Assembly: GCF_026127265.1 (NCBI RefSeq)
Contig: NZ_WWFG01000001.1
Location: 992,001-1,056,000 of the forward strand
DNA length: 64,000 nucleotides
Source of the DNA: Nostoc sp. KVJ3
Lineage (GTDB): Bacteria; Cyanobacteriota; Cyanobacteriia; Cyanobacteriales; Nostocaceae
Reading direction: 5' to 3'
The notes beneath the pieces are model-generated. The model was not told the origin of the DNA. It saw only the letters and a program-made list of their open reading frames with translations, and did not search any database. Below are positions 1 to 8,807 of the stretch, one piece after another (position 1 is the first letter of the stretch; each line of letters begins with the position of its first letter). A program made the position numbers and the translations under genes.

Positions 1-696
1 AAAGTAGAACAAACTTCCCAAGGATACGCTGTATTTAATCCTGTAGAAAATACCAAAATTAGTACCAACACTATTTCTTCCAATACACAAGTATTACATA
101 ACTCGTTTATTGCTAAAGACAAGAGCATTTTCCCTCAACAACAAAGTCAACAACCAAATATTGACCAAGCACTCGCATCACCTTCTCAACCCAGAATGCA
201 GCAGGTTGGAGCGATGGATAGTATTATCGAGCGGATGAAAGCTAATACAATGCAAAATCTTCAAGACTGGTATGTAGCAGCTGAAAAGCTCGGTAAATCA
301 GAAACATATCTCAATAGAATTCAGGAGGTAACTGATTTATACATCAAAGAAAATATCAGTCTTGAGAACGCTTTTAAGGCAATGGAGCAAGATATTAAGG
401 AGCTAGAAAAAATTAATGAAATGACCAGTCTTGCCCAAAGTTTAGTGAAAATCATTGGACAGGAAGATATCAATGGCATTATGTCAGTACAAACAGAAAA
501 ATACCAAATTGCTACAAAAGCCCAAGACAAAATTTACTTAGTTAAAGATAAAAATGACAACATATTATTATATGTCAAAGAAGGAAAAGCCCAAGTAAGT
601 AACATCAGTGATGAAACATTACAGGATTTTCAACTCATGAATTCCCGTATCAATAATGCTCTCAAAGATGTCAAAAAAGATTTAGTGGAGAGGTAA
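1..696 (+). CDS. Unknown protein, 3' part only
   Basis: The reading frame is open from the first base of the window to the TAA at 694-696, so the gene starts outside and an internal ATG at 196 is not its start. The visible part is about 231 residues. The first 65 are Gln/Asn/Ser-rich and look disordered. From about residue 75 the protein is charged and helical (a stretch of Leu/Ile/Glu/Lys heptads), and it ends in a Lys/Asp-rich tail. I recognise no family. The next gene on the same strand begins 7 bases after the stop, so the two are probably co-transcribed. The context (plasmid-type partition and replication genes downstream) suggests an accessory plasmid gene, but that is inference only. 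Confidence 0.6.
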   Translation, partial: KVEQTSQGYAVFNPVENTKISTNTISSNTQVLHNSFIAKDKSIFPQQQSQQPNIDQALASPSQPRMQQVGAMDSIIERMKANTMQNLQDWYVAAEKLGKSETYLNRIQEVTDLYIKENISLENAFKAMEQDIKELEKINEMTSLAQSLVKIIGQEDINGIMSVQTEKYQIATKAQDKIYLVKDKNDNILLYVKEGKAQVSNISDETLQDFQLMNSRINNALKDVKKDLVER

Positions 697-703
697 TTTT
701 AGT

Positions 704-1465
704 ATGAAAGAACTAATCGAACTTCCAGTAGAAGGTTTAACTCCAGTGATGCAAGCCAGTCTCCTCAGAGAATTGATCAAACAGCTTAATATACCTAATG
801 AGAAATTTGAAGAATGTGCAAAAAAGCCTCCAACTGCTGAGGAAACAAAAGAGGCTGTGCTACGGTTGAATTCGGAAATTAACAGAATCAGTGAAATACT
901 GCAAGATGAAGCAAAAGTAAACTCTACAGAACTTGAACCTATCACTTTTGTTAATCAAGAGTCATCTTCACAAGCCGAAGCAAGCCAGTTCACAGGAACG
1001 ACAATTGAACAAGAGATTCTAAAAAATCCCACAAATAAAAATGACGACAATAATGGCAACCCAGTAGAAGAGAGTCCAGAAGATAGAGTACAATCTCTTA
1101 CCGCCGATTCTCAAATTAGACAGTTTGTTATTCCTGTAATTTTAGACCGCTTAGATATATTTGGAAAATCAGATAAAGAGACACAAGGGATTATTTATAA
1201 AGGTGAAGCATATACTGCAAGTCTAAAATTAGAAGAAGATTCGCAAACTCTTAGCCTTGATAGAAATTTGCCTGATTCCGAACAAAGTCAAGAAGCACTC
1301 TTGGCATCTCGTGACAATAAGTCAAAAGAGTACTCTATCACCATTAATAATCTCACCAAAGAGGAATTTGAACGTTTCAAGACTCTGTTCAATGAGCAAC
1401 AAACACGCCGCGAACAGAGTCAACAACAATTCAAAAACCAGGATTCTGCTAAAGAGCTAGATTAA
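704..1465 (+). CDS. Hypothetical acidic protein, 253 aa
   Basis: Starts at ATG 704, preceded by a purine-rich GGAGAGG about 9 bases upstream, and follows the previous gene by 7 bases, indicating an operon. The product is acidic and Gln/Glu-rich. An N-terminal helical part (about residues 1-75) is followed by a low-complexity Ser/Asn/Glu linker and a more ordered C-terminal part (about 125-235) with alternating hydrophobics. The C-terminus is Gln-rich. No signal peptide, membrane segment or catalytic motif is visible. Function unknown. Its stop codon overlaps the stop of the convergent small membrane-protein gene by 4 bases. Confidence 0.6.
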   Translation: MKELIELPVEGLTPVMQASLLRELIKQLNIPNEKFEECAKKPPTAEETKEAVLRLNSEINRISEILQDEAKVNSTELEPITFVNQESSSQAEASQFTGTTIEQEILKNPTNKNDDNNGNPVEESPEDRVQSLTADSQIRQFVIPVILDRLDIFGKSDKETQGIIYKGEAYTASLKLEEDSQTLSLDRNLPDSEQSQEALLASRDNKSKEYSITINNLTKEEFERFKTLFNEQQTRREQSQQQFKNQDSAKELD

Positions 1466-1707
1466 ATCAACCCAAACCACACGCCATACATAAAAGCTAT
1501 AAATCCAAAAATCTGCTTTTTATTAAAACTCAGGGGGGTCTTGGGACAAATAACAACCGCAACAGCAAAATAGTAAAAAGACGCAGTAAAGTCAAACAAA
1601 CTCGTCGGGTTAACAGGCAATCTGCCTAACCCGACCAAACATAGCATCCCCATTAAAGACCAAACAACAATCTTTTCTATCCATCCTAAAATTTTATCGC
1701 TCTTCAT
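1462..1707 (-). CDS. Small membrane protein, 81 aa
   Basis: Three hydrophobic stretches are visible (about residues 12-28, 38-54 and 63-80), separated by short loops with Asn/Pro and Lys, so the protein is probably an integral inner-membrane protein with two or three helices. It is convergent with the upstream gene pair and overlaps it by 4 bases at the stop codons. No family recognised. An adjacent 263-bp AT-rich gap (1708-1970) separates it from the divergently oriented response-regulator gene and may carry both promoters. Confidence 0.5.
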   Translation of the reverse strand: MKSDKILGWIEKIVVWSLMGMLCLVGLGRLPVNPTSLFDFTASFYYFAVAVVICPKTPLSFNKKQIFGFIAFMYGVWFGLI

Positions 1708-1970
1708 AAAAAATTATCTATTCCTCCATCAATTCGCTGATAACTATTAAAACTAGTACTGATAAATAAAATTATCTAGTAAATAGATTGCTTAATGAAA
1801 ACTACATAAACCACCCAATTACTTTGTAAAGTTTTTACAAATAATATAAAGATTTTAAATAAGCTAATTATTTTATAGTAATTGTAAAGATTAAATATTC
1901 TCGAAAAGGTAAGTGCTATAAGTATTATTATCAGGGACAATACCAATACCAAACCAAAAAAGCATATAAT

Positions 1971-2759
1971 ATGAAACCTATTAATGTTGTCATCATTGAA
2001 AATGAGAACATATCTAGGATTGGCGCGGCAACAATATTATCTGAAACTGGTGCAATCCAAGTATGTGGCGTTGCCAAATACGGAAAACAAGGAATAGAAA
2101 TTGTTGACAAAGAAAAGCCAGATATCGTAATTATAAATATTGATTTACCGGATATCGATGGCATTGATGTAATAAGCACAATTAAATCCAAACACGCATC
2201 AATTAGAATTGTGGTTATGACTGCAAATAGCAGCAGAGATACCATTAACGCAGCAATTAGTAATGGCGCAGACTGCTACTACGCTAAAAATAGCGTTAGA
2301 GAAGAAGTAGGAGAAAGATTCGTTGAAGCAGTCATGGCTGCGTACAATAATGAATCATGGATTGACCCAACTATTAATCGTATTTTGATTGATAGTCTCA
2401 GGTCAAATGACACACCCGATAGAAATGCACTAGATTTGTTAAGTGATTTCTCTAATAAAGAGATCACAGTTCTTCAATTAGCTGCCGGAGGCATGAAAAA
2501 TAATGAAATTGCCAATGTCATGTATGTTTCAGAAGGTACAGTAAGGTCATATCTACATAATTCATTTATCAAGCTAGGAGTCAAAGATAGGTTAAACGCT
2601 ATCCGCGAAGCAATCCGCCTGGGAATCCTCAGCTTTACAGACATGAAAATCGAAGAAGAAGTTACTCAAGAAACCCACGCAAGAGTCAAAACAAACCAAA
2701 AAAGTCAAAAAGATACAGCTAAAACGAGTAATAAGGGATACAAAGGCTGGGTTGCCTAA
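1971..2759 (+). CDS. LuxR/NarL-type response regulator with atypical receiver
   Basis: 262 residues: an N-terminal receiver-like domain (about 3-125) and a C-terminal LuxR-type helix-turn-helix (about 160-220; LSNKEITVLQLAAGG, then NNEIANVMYVSEGTVRSYL). Such proteins normally bind DNA after phosphorylation of a conserved Asp. Aligned on the motif (D)IVIINIDLPDIDG, the phospho-acceptor position is Asn56, and the acidic pair is Glu10-Asn11. The switch Thr (MTAN, about 84) and Lys (YAKN, about 105) are present. It is therefore probably a phosphorylation-independent (pseudo-receiver) regulator, unless Asp58 substitutes. A Lys/Thr-rich tail of about 30 residues follows the HTH. No histidine kinase gene is nearby. 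The family call is firm; target genes are unknown. Confidence 0.85.
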   Translation: MKPINVVIIENENISRIGAATILSETGAIQVCGVAKYGKQGIEIVDKEKPDIVIINIDLPDIDGIDVISTIKSKHASIRIVVMTANSSRDTINAAISNGADCYYAKNSVREEVGERFVEAVMAAYNNESWIDPTINRILIDSLRSNDTPDRNALDLLSDFSNKEITVLQLAAGGMKNNEIANVMYVSEGTVRSYLHNSFIKLGVKDRLNAIREAIRLGILSFTDMKIEEEVTQETHARVKTNQKSQKDTAKTSNKGYKGWVA

Positions 2760-2763
2760 AAAA

Positions 2764-3077
2764 TTAATCAACTGCAATTATGCAGCCACCTGAATACTTT
2801 TTCTGCTGGCGGCAAGTTTTAATGATAGCGGCGTTTTTAACATAAATACTACGCGCTACCTTACCTTCATTGGATTTAGCCCAATCTAAAAGCTTTTTAT
2901 CTTCAGATTGTAAGATGGCAGATCCAGAAGCCGCCGGCTGAAAAGTTATACTTCCAGCGATGGTCTTGTATGTAAAAACACCAATTGCAGCCCCTAAAGC
3001 CAGTACAAAACCCAATACCCCGGCCACTTGTGCCAATCGCCAATTAATTACACCCAAGTGAGGCAAAACCCCACCAG
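2764..3077 (-). pseudogene. 3' half of IS-interrupted membrane protein gene
   Basis: This piece is usually read as a separate 100-residue ORF from a TTG at 3066, but it is the continuation of the gene at 4710-5016. Joining Gln102 of that gene to base 3078 (removing the IS and one 11-bp target copy) keeps the frame: the junction reads MTKQ followed by AGGVLPHLGV. The reconstructed protein is 206 residues. This half carries a single hydrophobic segment (VAGVLGFVLALGAAIGVF) and a C-terminal domain of about 70 residues with two Cys. It is probably a single-pass membrane protein; I cannot name the family. It was the last gene of the operon with the two ATPase genes upstream. Confidence 0.75.
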
Positions 3078-3088
3078 CTTGCTTAGTC
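3078..3088. repeat. Target-site duplication, left copy (IS4-type)
   Basis: CTTGCTTAGTC occurs here and again at 4710-4720 in the same orientation, directly outside the 19-bp terminal inverted repeats of the IS. An 11-bp duplication fits the range known for IS4-family elements. Confidence 0.9.
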
Positions 3089-4709
3089 GAATGGCACTAA
3101 GAAAAGCCGAAACACTTGTGGTTTAAGCGGTTTGCAATTGCTTTTGTAATTCATGCCGGGGTTTGGTCATTAGGGGGTAGGCTTTCGGGCGACGTTTACG
3201 GACTCGTGGTTCACTTCTTCCAGGGCGATCGCTCACAGCCTTGTGAGCAATAACTTTAAGTAAAGTCCAATAAATTTGAAAACGTTTTGTTGAAGTTGCA
3301 GCTAAAAATTTGGGAATAAAGTTATTTAAATGGTGGCGAGTACCTTGCAGTGATAGGCGTAACGGAGGATTGCCGTAAGTAATACCCGCAGACCACATCA
3401 AACTACGAAGTAAATTATAGGCAAGCAAATAAACATAAATTTCTTTGCGTACCATTGAGGGGGTTTTACAGCGCAAAACATCCATTCCCAAAGTAGTTTT
3501 AAGATGTCTTAAATCCAATTCAACATCCCAACGTTTACTGTAAAGCCCAACAATTTCGAGAGTAGAATAAGAAGATTTATCTAAAAGAGTAGTAATTAAA
3601 CTGACTTGTTGAGTGCGAAAACCAGGAATAACAATGTAGTAGTAAATTTCCCGCACAGTGATGGAAGAAGGTAGAGCATCAAATTCACCTTTACTTAATC
3701 CTTTTGAACAAGTTTTAGGCTTATACCAAGTAACTAATTTGTCACAAGCCCCAACAATTTTACCTTTTCGCATCGTTGTTGTGCGAGATTGATGTTTACG
3801 GAATACAGCATCACAATTAAGCTTTTTGATAGTAAATATATCGGCATAAGCGCAAAAAGCTCTATCCCCTAAAAGTACATCATTGGGTTTGAGAAAACCA
3901 TACAGCCTCCTTGCTAATTTAATATCATGAGTGTTCAATACATCGATGCACAAAGCAACGGCGGCTCCTGTAACTAAACTGAATATCACACCAATTTTGG
4001 CTATTGGAAAGCCACATCCATCTTTTTGAGTGCACGGTTAGCGGGTATTCTTTTTGGTTTTCTACAGTGTCTGGCATAGATACCGTCGAGCCGTCTATCA
4101 CTAAAATATTTCGACCACACCATAAATGCTCTTGGGTTACTTTTTCTTCCAGTTTTTGTGCTGAATAATTGAAAAGCTTCTCTAATAATTTTTCTGGCAA
4201 TCTTACCCTAGCTTGACAGTAAGCACTCGTATCCGATGAAGGAATTTCTACATCTGAACCTGCTAAATGAGCAATTATTTTACTCACAGCATTATGACAA
4301 GTTTTATCACTATCCAAAACTTGCGACAAAAACGCCCACAAAGTAATAAATGGATCAAATAATCGCTTTTTATATTTAATTTTCACTTCAGAGATTGCAA
4401 GTTTTATTGCAGATTCTGGCAATAGTTCTTTAAAAGGTAAACCTAAAGATGAATTAAATTTATCCTTGAGGATTTGTACTTGTAGTGTCACAGTAGTAAT
4501 TATCGTATTCGCTTGCTCGTCTCAAAAAAGTATTTCACAGACGAGTAAGCTTTTCCTATCTAAAAATTTTTTGGGGCAACCCTCACCGTTACCCTGATTT
4601 TCACAGCACCTACAAAAAATAGCGATCGCTCTTACTCCTTGACTCCTTAATCGCATAAATGCCTGTAATCATTACGGAGCATAGCTTAAAGCTTTTCTTA
4701 GTGCCATTC
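3089..4709 (-). mobile_element. IS4-family insertion sequence, 1621 bp
   Basis: The ends are defined by perfect 19-bp inverted repeats, GAATGGCACTAAGAAAAGC at 3089-3107 and its complement at 4691-4709, flanked by the 11-bp direct repeat CTTGCTTAGTC (3078-3088 and 4710-4720). The single transposase gene lies on the minus strand. The element lies inside a host gene and its right end supplies a 13-codon false C-terminus plus stop to the host ORF. The intact duplication and perfect inverted repeats indicate a fairly recent insertion. Confidence 0.92.
3123..4491 (-). pseudogene. IS4-family transposase, frameshifted
   Basis: DDE transposase that would cut and join the element's ends. Two overlapping ORFs (4491-3925 and 3989-3123) become one 455-residue protein if one A is removed from the AAAAA run at 4027-4023 (coding strand TCAAAAAGATGG); HSK then reads on into DGCGFPIAKIGVIFSL. 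The first catalytic Asp is in VIDGST, the second in LLGDRAF, and the C-terminal signature Y-x2-R-x3-E-x6-K is complete in YSKRWDVELDLRHLK, which places it in the IS4 family. The frameshift could be a real mutation, programmed slippage on A5, or a sequencing error. Confidence 0.88.
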
Positions 4710-5016
4710 CTTGCTTAGTCATCTTAACTAAATCCTTCGCAGCTTCTGCGATCGCACTCTTTTGTTGGTGTATAGCCACCTTAGAAGCACTATTAAGCTT
4801 ATCGTCTACCATGTCAGTCCAACCCACCACAAGGGAGTCTAGCCTACCTGGTAGTTGCTGCAACGCAAACTGGGTTGTACCTAGTTCGGCGTATAGGTTA
4901 AACAAGGGGTCATCAGGCCGAACACCCAATTTAAGTATCCAATCAGTAACCTCTGCTTTTTTTTCTTCAGAATATTCTGCAACAACTTTTTCAACAACTT
5001 TTGCAATATTGGTCAT
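4710..5016 (-). pseudogene. 5' half of IS-interrupted membrane protein gene
   Basis: The ATG at 5016 begins an N-terminal domain (about residues 1-102) of charged helices, including a DDPLFNLYAELGT motif. The native sequence stops at Gln102 (base 4711); the last residues of the 114-aa ORF (GMALRKALSYAP, stop at 4672) are encoded by the right terminal repeat of the inserted IS. The rest of the gene is at 2764-3077. It lies 57 bases after the P-loop ATPase gene on the same strand, so the three genes look like one operon. A role with the ParA-like proteins, for example as a membrane anchor, is a guess. Confidence 0.75.
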
Positions 5017-5073
5017 AGGTTGTTTTTAAACAGTCAATTTAAAGTCTCACTTTCAATTTGGTAAAGCCAATAC

Positions 5074-5880
5074 TTACCATTTCTCAGATTCAATATCTTC
5101 AGTTACATCAAGATTGGAAGGACTTTGTTTATTTGCACTTACAGAAGCTAATTCTGCACAGTTCGTACTCAACCCTAAATAATTAGAAGCTATTCCATTA
5201 GAAACAATAGAGTTATGAAAATTCTCCATCCAGTTGAATACTATCGAACGCTGAATAGTATTAAGAGGAGAGTGAGTTTCAATCAGTTGAGCATAAGGTA
5301 AACCAGTATCCTCAAGCAACTGGTAAAAGTCATTATGCAATCCACCTAAAACTAGTTCCAAGCCGTTTAATTTTTTAATATCAGCTTGGAATTGACTCCC
5401 CTCATAGTATCGAAATTGCTTGCCAAAGTAATGATTTTGGATAACAACATAATCAACCTGACTACCAAAATGTTGATATAAATCCTGAAGATAATCTTCA
5501 ACACAGTCTTTACGGCGTGATATCGGGTGCAAGAAAGTAACACGATATCCTAGACAATTAAGATTTTCTATCAGTGAAACATCTCTCTCAAAAAACTTTA
5601 ATTCTCGGAGGTTTTGACCTGGCATATCAGTCAAAATAACTTCAATTTTCGGAAACATTTCTAAGTCGAGTAATAACCTATCAGAATCACCTCTAGAGAA
5701 TCCCAAATGGTTTATCTCAAAGCGTTGTGTTTGATACATCGATAGCTTATTACGATGCCCGTGGTAGAAAACACGCACATTGAGTTGATTTTTCAAGTAC
5801 AACTCTAGCAATAGCCTAGAAGCTGTAGACTTACCTACACGAGCATCACCCGATGTAATCACAAAACGTTTTCTAAACAT
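5074..5880 (-). CDS. P-loop ATPase, ParA/MinD-like, 268 aa
   Basis: The N-terminus is a beta strand followed by a Walker A loop, VITSGDARVGKSTASRLLL (residues 8-25 or so). A hydrophobic strand ending in DMPG (about 84-90) corresponds to the Walker B/switch region of SIMIBI-class ATPases. Unlike its neighbour it lacks the KGG 'deviant Walker A' lysine. It starts 23 bases after the ParA-like gene, so the two are co-transcribed and may form a pair of related nucleotide-dependent proteins acting on DNA partition or on a membrane complex. The C-terminal 60 residues are Ser/Asn-rich. Class assignment is good; the specific role is inferred from context. Confidence 0.7.
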   Translation of the reverse strand: MFRKRFVITSGDARVGKSTASRLLLELYLKNQLNVRVFYHGHRNKLSMYQTQRFEINHLGFSRGDSDRLLLDLEMFPKIEVILTDMPGQNLRELKFFERDVSLIENLNCLGYRVTFLHPISRRKDCVEDYLQDLYQHFGSQVDYVVIQNHYFGKQFRYYEGSQFQADIKKLNGLELVLGGLHNDFYQLLEDTGLPYAQLIETHSPLNTIQRSIVFNWMENFHNSIVSNGIASNYLGLSTNCAELASVSANKQSPSNLDVTEDIESEKW

Positions 5881-5903
5881 AATAAACCAAGTAAACTACT
5901 AAA

Positions 5904-6821
5904 TTAAGCAGCTATATTTTCAGATTGTAAATTTGGATCTTGATTTTTAGCTTTTTCTTTTTCTTCATCTTCTCTAAGCTCTTTAGACTTTTCAACAACT
6001 GCTGGATAGTAACAATCATCTGGTTGTATATCAAAGCCAAATAAATTAAATGCTGGCTTAATTTGCGCTTCAAACTCAGCAAGCCAAGATTTAATTCTCG
6101 ATTTAATCACAATATTTGTTTCTTTATGAGTCTGACCTTCATTAAATGTCAGAGCATGGCGGTCAATAAAGTCGTAGGATTTGTAGAATAAATCTGGCAT
6201 CACAAGTTCTACTAGACCTTCTGCAAGCATATTTTGACGCAGAAAAGCGTCATTATAACGCTCAAATTTTTCTTCTTCACCATGAAATAAGTTCTTGACG
6301 ACAATATAATCTACTTGATCTTTACAAAGTTCACGCAGTTTTTCTAGAACATTTATGGAATCAAGAACCCTACTAATCACTGAAACCATCGTAACTTGGC
6401 AATTAATATCGGTTTTAAGCACTTCAAAAAATGAAAGCTCTTTGACATAACTTTCAAAGAAACCTCCAGATTGTGCTGGTAAGTCTAATAGTGTAATAGG
6501 ACAATCACTCTCATCTAAATTAATTAATAAATCGTCAGCACCACCTCTATGGAAAATATCAATGTAACGTATTATCGGTCGGTAGTCTTTTTTGAAATAT
6601 CTTTCTAACTGAGGATTTCTTAAGTCAGCTTCATAAGTGACACAGGGTAAATTTTTATTAATGTACAGTTGAAATAGCGCTCGTGCAAAGGTGCTTTTTC
6701 CCACACCACCTTTATCACCTGTGACAATTATTAGCCGCTTTTGAGGTTTACTATTATTACTCTTGATTGTATTATCATCAGACATGACTTTCTTACCATT
6801 ATTGGTTCTATTTTGAGACAT
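5904..6821 (-). CDS. ParA-family partition ATPase
   Basis: 305 residues. The deviant Walker A signature of ParA/MinD proteins is clear at about residues 33-43 (TGDKGGVGKST), followed by a strand and YEADLRNPQLERYF, where family members bind the nucleotide. A later LLDLPAQSGG (about 111-120) fits the switch II/Walker B region. An N-terminal extension of about 27 polar residues and a charged Glu/Lys-rich C-terminus are unusual. It is first in a minus-strand operon with a second P-loop ATPase and the IS-split membrane protein. ParA proteins segregate plasmids or position cellular cargo; no clear ParB follows, so cargo positioning is as possible as plasmid partition. Confidence 0.8.
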   Translation of the reverse strand: MSQNRTNNGKKVMSDDNTIKSNNSKPQKRLIIVTGDKGGVGKSTFARALFQLYINKNLPCVTYEADLRNPQLERYFKKDYRPIIRYIDIFHRGGADDLLINLDESDCPITLLDLPAQSGGFFESYVKELSFFEVLKTDINCQVTMVSVISRVLDSINVLEKLRELCKDQVDYIVVKNLFHGEEEKFERYNDAFLRQNMLAEGLVELVMPDLFYKSYDFIDRHALTFNEGQTHKETNIVIKSRIKSWLAEFEAQIKPAFNLFGFDIQPDDCYYPAVVEKSKELREDEEKEKAKNQDPNLQSENIAA

Positions 6822-7466
6822 AGCAATCCTCTACAAAGCAAATACACTTTGTTGATGTAAATCGAAACTTTTAAACCTTATTTTGAAGAGAAGAATTCAT
6901 TTGTAATAGTTAAAAAGCATTTAGTATAAGCAACCTTTAACGATAAAATTAGTTGATTATACAGGTTCTCAGTAAACCACATAAAATAGCTATATCCTTC
7001 GATGAATACTTCCCGAATAAATAATCAAAAGTATACTTATGCAAAAATGTAAATGCCTGCATCAATTCTAAAATGCTCATATCCTTGTCCTAAAAATTAG
7101 CTATATGATTGAGCCAATAAATACTCATTATTCAATAAAATCTAACTACTCTGTTTTACATAGATTGGTTTTAGTATGGAACCTTTACCTCAAAAAGCCA
7201 ATCAAAAAAAATTCAATATTTAACCAACATTTGTTGACATATAAATTAGCAATAAATTTTATTTAGTTTGCCTAAAGTATCATAAAATATGAAAATATAT
7301 ACAAAACTGTAGGAAATTTACTCAGCTAAAATGTCCTCCAATAAACTTATAAAAATCACAAAAATTACCAGATGAAAGCTATGCTTAGTGTTACCTCATG
7401 GAAGGCTACTCAACAAAAAAAACGACGCTACAGATATGCGGGTTTAGAATCACCTTTTTAGTCTGG
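6822..7466. other. AT-rich intergenic region
   Basis: About 645 bases with no supported gene. Very AT-rich with many short poly-A/T runs. It must hold the promoter of the minus-strand ParA operon, but I see no single convincing -10/-35 pair. A short ORF-like stretch starting at ATG 7371 soon ends in TAG. Confidence 0.5.
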
Positions 7467-7521
7467 TGAAGACTTTGATGATGATTTCTAGTCAGTTTCA
7501 GTATCATCATCAAAGTCTTCA
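7467..7521. repeat. Perfect 19-bp inverted repeat (hairpin)
   Basis: TGAAGACTTTGATGATGAT at 7467-7485 is exactly complementary to 7503-7521, with a 17-base loop. No U-tract follows, so it is not a typical intrinsic terminator. Possible roles are a transcript-stabilising hairpin, a protein-binding palindrome or a small mobile-element remnant. Confidence 0.7.
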
Positions 7522-7668
7522 TCTTCCTCAGCAAAAGCTTGTTAGCCCCACTCCTCCTCTAAAAATTAATCCGTTCCCTCTCTCTTATCTTCTGAGGAAT
7601 TCTGGGAAGAAATTTTTTTGGCGATCACATCCAATATTGTTGATATCTGATCGGGACTATTTAAGAAT

Positions 7669-8533
7669 CTATCCCACTAATAAAATTCTTTGAATCCAGA
7701 TATGAATAGTAGCAAGATCAATGAATGCATCAAAATATACTTTTTTACGTTCCCAACGAACAACTAGGCGACGATATTTACGTTGATACCAAGCAAAACA
7801 ACGTTCTTGCTGATATCTGGGAACAGAAATTTTAATAGGTCTACCTCTATTTTTCTTGGTTTTCCAAACCCGTTTTGGTATTTGGGGTCGAATGCCTCGC
7901 TTACGGAGGGCAGCACGTTTTTCCTTTGAATCGTAACCTTTATCAGTAGCCAGTACCTTAAGTTTTTTACGTGGTCTACCCCGTCTTAAAGTTCTCAGTT
8001 TTACTTTGTCAAGTAGAGGTAATACTTGTTCTCTCTCGTTACCATTGGCGGCAGTGGTGGAGTTAGCTAGGGGCATTCCATTGCCTTCAGTCAGTGTGTG
8101 AATAAGAACACCTTTCCCCTTGCCACCATAAGCAATTTCCTCACCTCCTCCCAACAAGCGGGGAAAAAGAGCCATCAATAGCTCCAAAATCCCAGTTTAT
8201 AAGACCTTTCTCATCAGCGTAGGCGTAGCCCGCCGCAGGCATCGCTAAGATACGTCCTTGTAAATATTCAAATGTTCCATCTGAGCGCCATCGCTTTAAC
8301 CATCGGTGAGAAGAGCTTTTCGATGCCCATACACCCCCACGTGGTAGGTCACACCATCTACACCCAGTAATCAAAATGTACAACAGACTATTTAATACAT
8401 GACGATATGGTGCATGAGGCATTCCTTTGCCACGTTTAGATGCCTCCTCAGTAAATATATCTTCAAACAACTTCCACTCTAGGTCACTCAGTCCTTCAAA
8501 ACGTCCAGCCATATAGTGATACACCCTTCTCAA
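7669..8533 (-). CDS. IS5/IS427-type transposase in two overlapping frames
   Basis: The first ORF (8533-8141, 130 residues) holds the N-terminal domain (LTGCRW-like ITGCRWCDLPRG) and the first catalytic Asp in GAIDGSFSP. The second (8187-7669, 172 residues) continues with GGGEEIAYGGKGKG, the second Asp in ATDKGYDS and the ER-x-x-x-W/RR region near the C-terminus carrying the catalytic Glu. The frames overlap by 47 bases, and a +1 shift around TTTTTCCCCGC joins them into about 287 residues. Many members of this IS group express their transposase by frameshifting, so the element may still be active. The peptide MPAAGYAYA in the first ORF is encoded by the inserted dispersed repeat, which may impair it. 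Confidence 0.82.
8217..8245 (+). repeat. Short dispersed repeat (29 bp) inside transposase
   Basis: GCGTAGGCGTAGCCCGCCGC followed by AGGCATCGC. Variants occur at 8691-8720 (opposite orientation) and 14072-14100. This GC-rich palindromic repeat is typical of Nostocales genomes. Here it keeps the transposase reading frame open. Confidence 0.75.
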
Positions 8534-8561
8534 ATGAAAAGTAGATTACCACATTTTCATA

Positions 8562-8768
8562 TTAGTGGGATAGGTTCAAATTAACTTGGTATACATTCGT
8601 AGCATGAACTTGATTACTCCCTATTACCACTTGTAACCCAGGTTCACCCAGCAGATGCTTGATTAACTTAGCTTTTCCCTCGGCATCCAAGTGATGCCTA
8701 CGGCGGGCTGCGCCTACGCAGTTTTCCATTAATTTTTCTAAAAAATCATCCTCACCCTTATTTACCAC
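8562..8768 (-). CDS. Short hypothetical protein, C-terminus altered by IS
   Basis: 68 codons from the ATG at 8768. The last codons (SH and the stop) lie inside the terminal repeat of the IS5-type element; without the IS the frame would read ...NLNLDS and stop, so the insertion barely changed the C-terminus. Residues around 18-25 (GAARRRH) come from an in-frame copy of the short dispersed repeat at 8691-8720. I recognise no domain. It could be a fragment of a longer ancestral gene; coding status is uncertain. Confidence 0.35.
   Translation of the reverse strand: MVNKGEDDFLEKLMENCVGAARRRHHLDAEGKAKLIKHLLGEPGLQVVIGSNQVHATNVYQVNLNLSH
8691..8720 (-). repeat. Short dispersed repeat (30 bp)
   Basis: A diverged copy of the 8217 repeat in the opposite orientation (GTGATGCCTACGGCGGGCTG followed by CGCCTACGCA), inserted in frame in the small ORF at 8562-8768. 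Confidence 0.7.
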
Positions 8769-8807
8769 AATAAGCGCCTAAGTGTATATGAAAAATTTCT
8801 CAGGCTA

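Larger units (their letters stand above)
7669..8573 (-). mobile_element. IS5-family insertion sequence, about 0.9 kb
   Basis: Terminal inverted repeats CTATCCCACTAATA (7669-7682) and its complement (8560-8573) bracket a single minus-strand transposase region. If the outer TA of each repeat is read as a duplicated target dinucleotide, the element proper is 7672-8570. Size (about 900 bp), a two-frame transposase and a TA target fit the IS427-like group of IS5. A dispersed cyanobacterial repeat is inserted in the transposase gene at 8217-8245. Confidence 0.82.

Noticed and set aside
2764..3066. Independent 100-residue gene from a TTG start
   Set aside because: Frame and homology continuity show it is the 3' half of the IS-split gene.
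7467..7521. Intrinsic transcription terminator
   Set aside because: The stem is long but no T-tract follows on either strand.
7466..7693. 75-codon plus-strand ORF
   Set aside because: It runs through the hairpin and into the IS terminal repeat, has no ribosome site or recognisable domain, and its composition is not protein-like.
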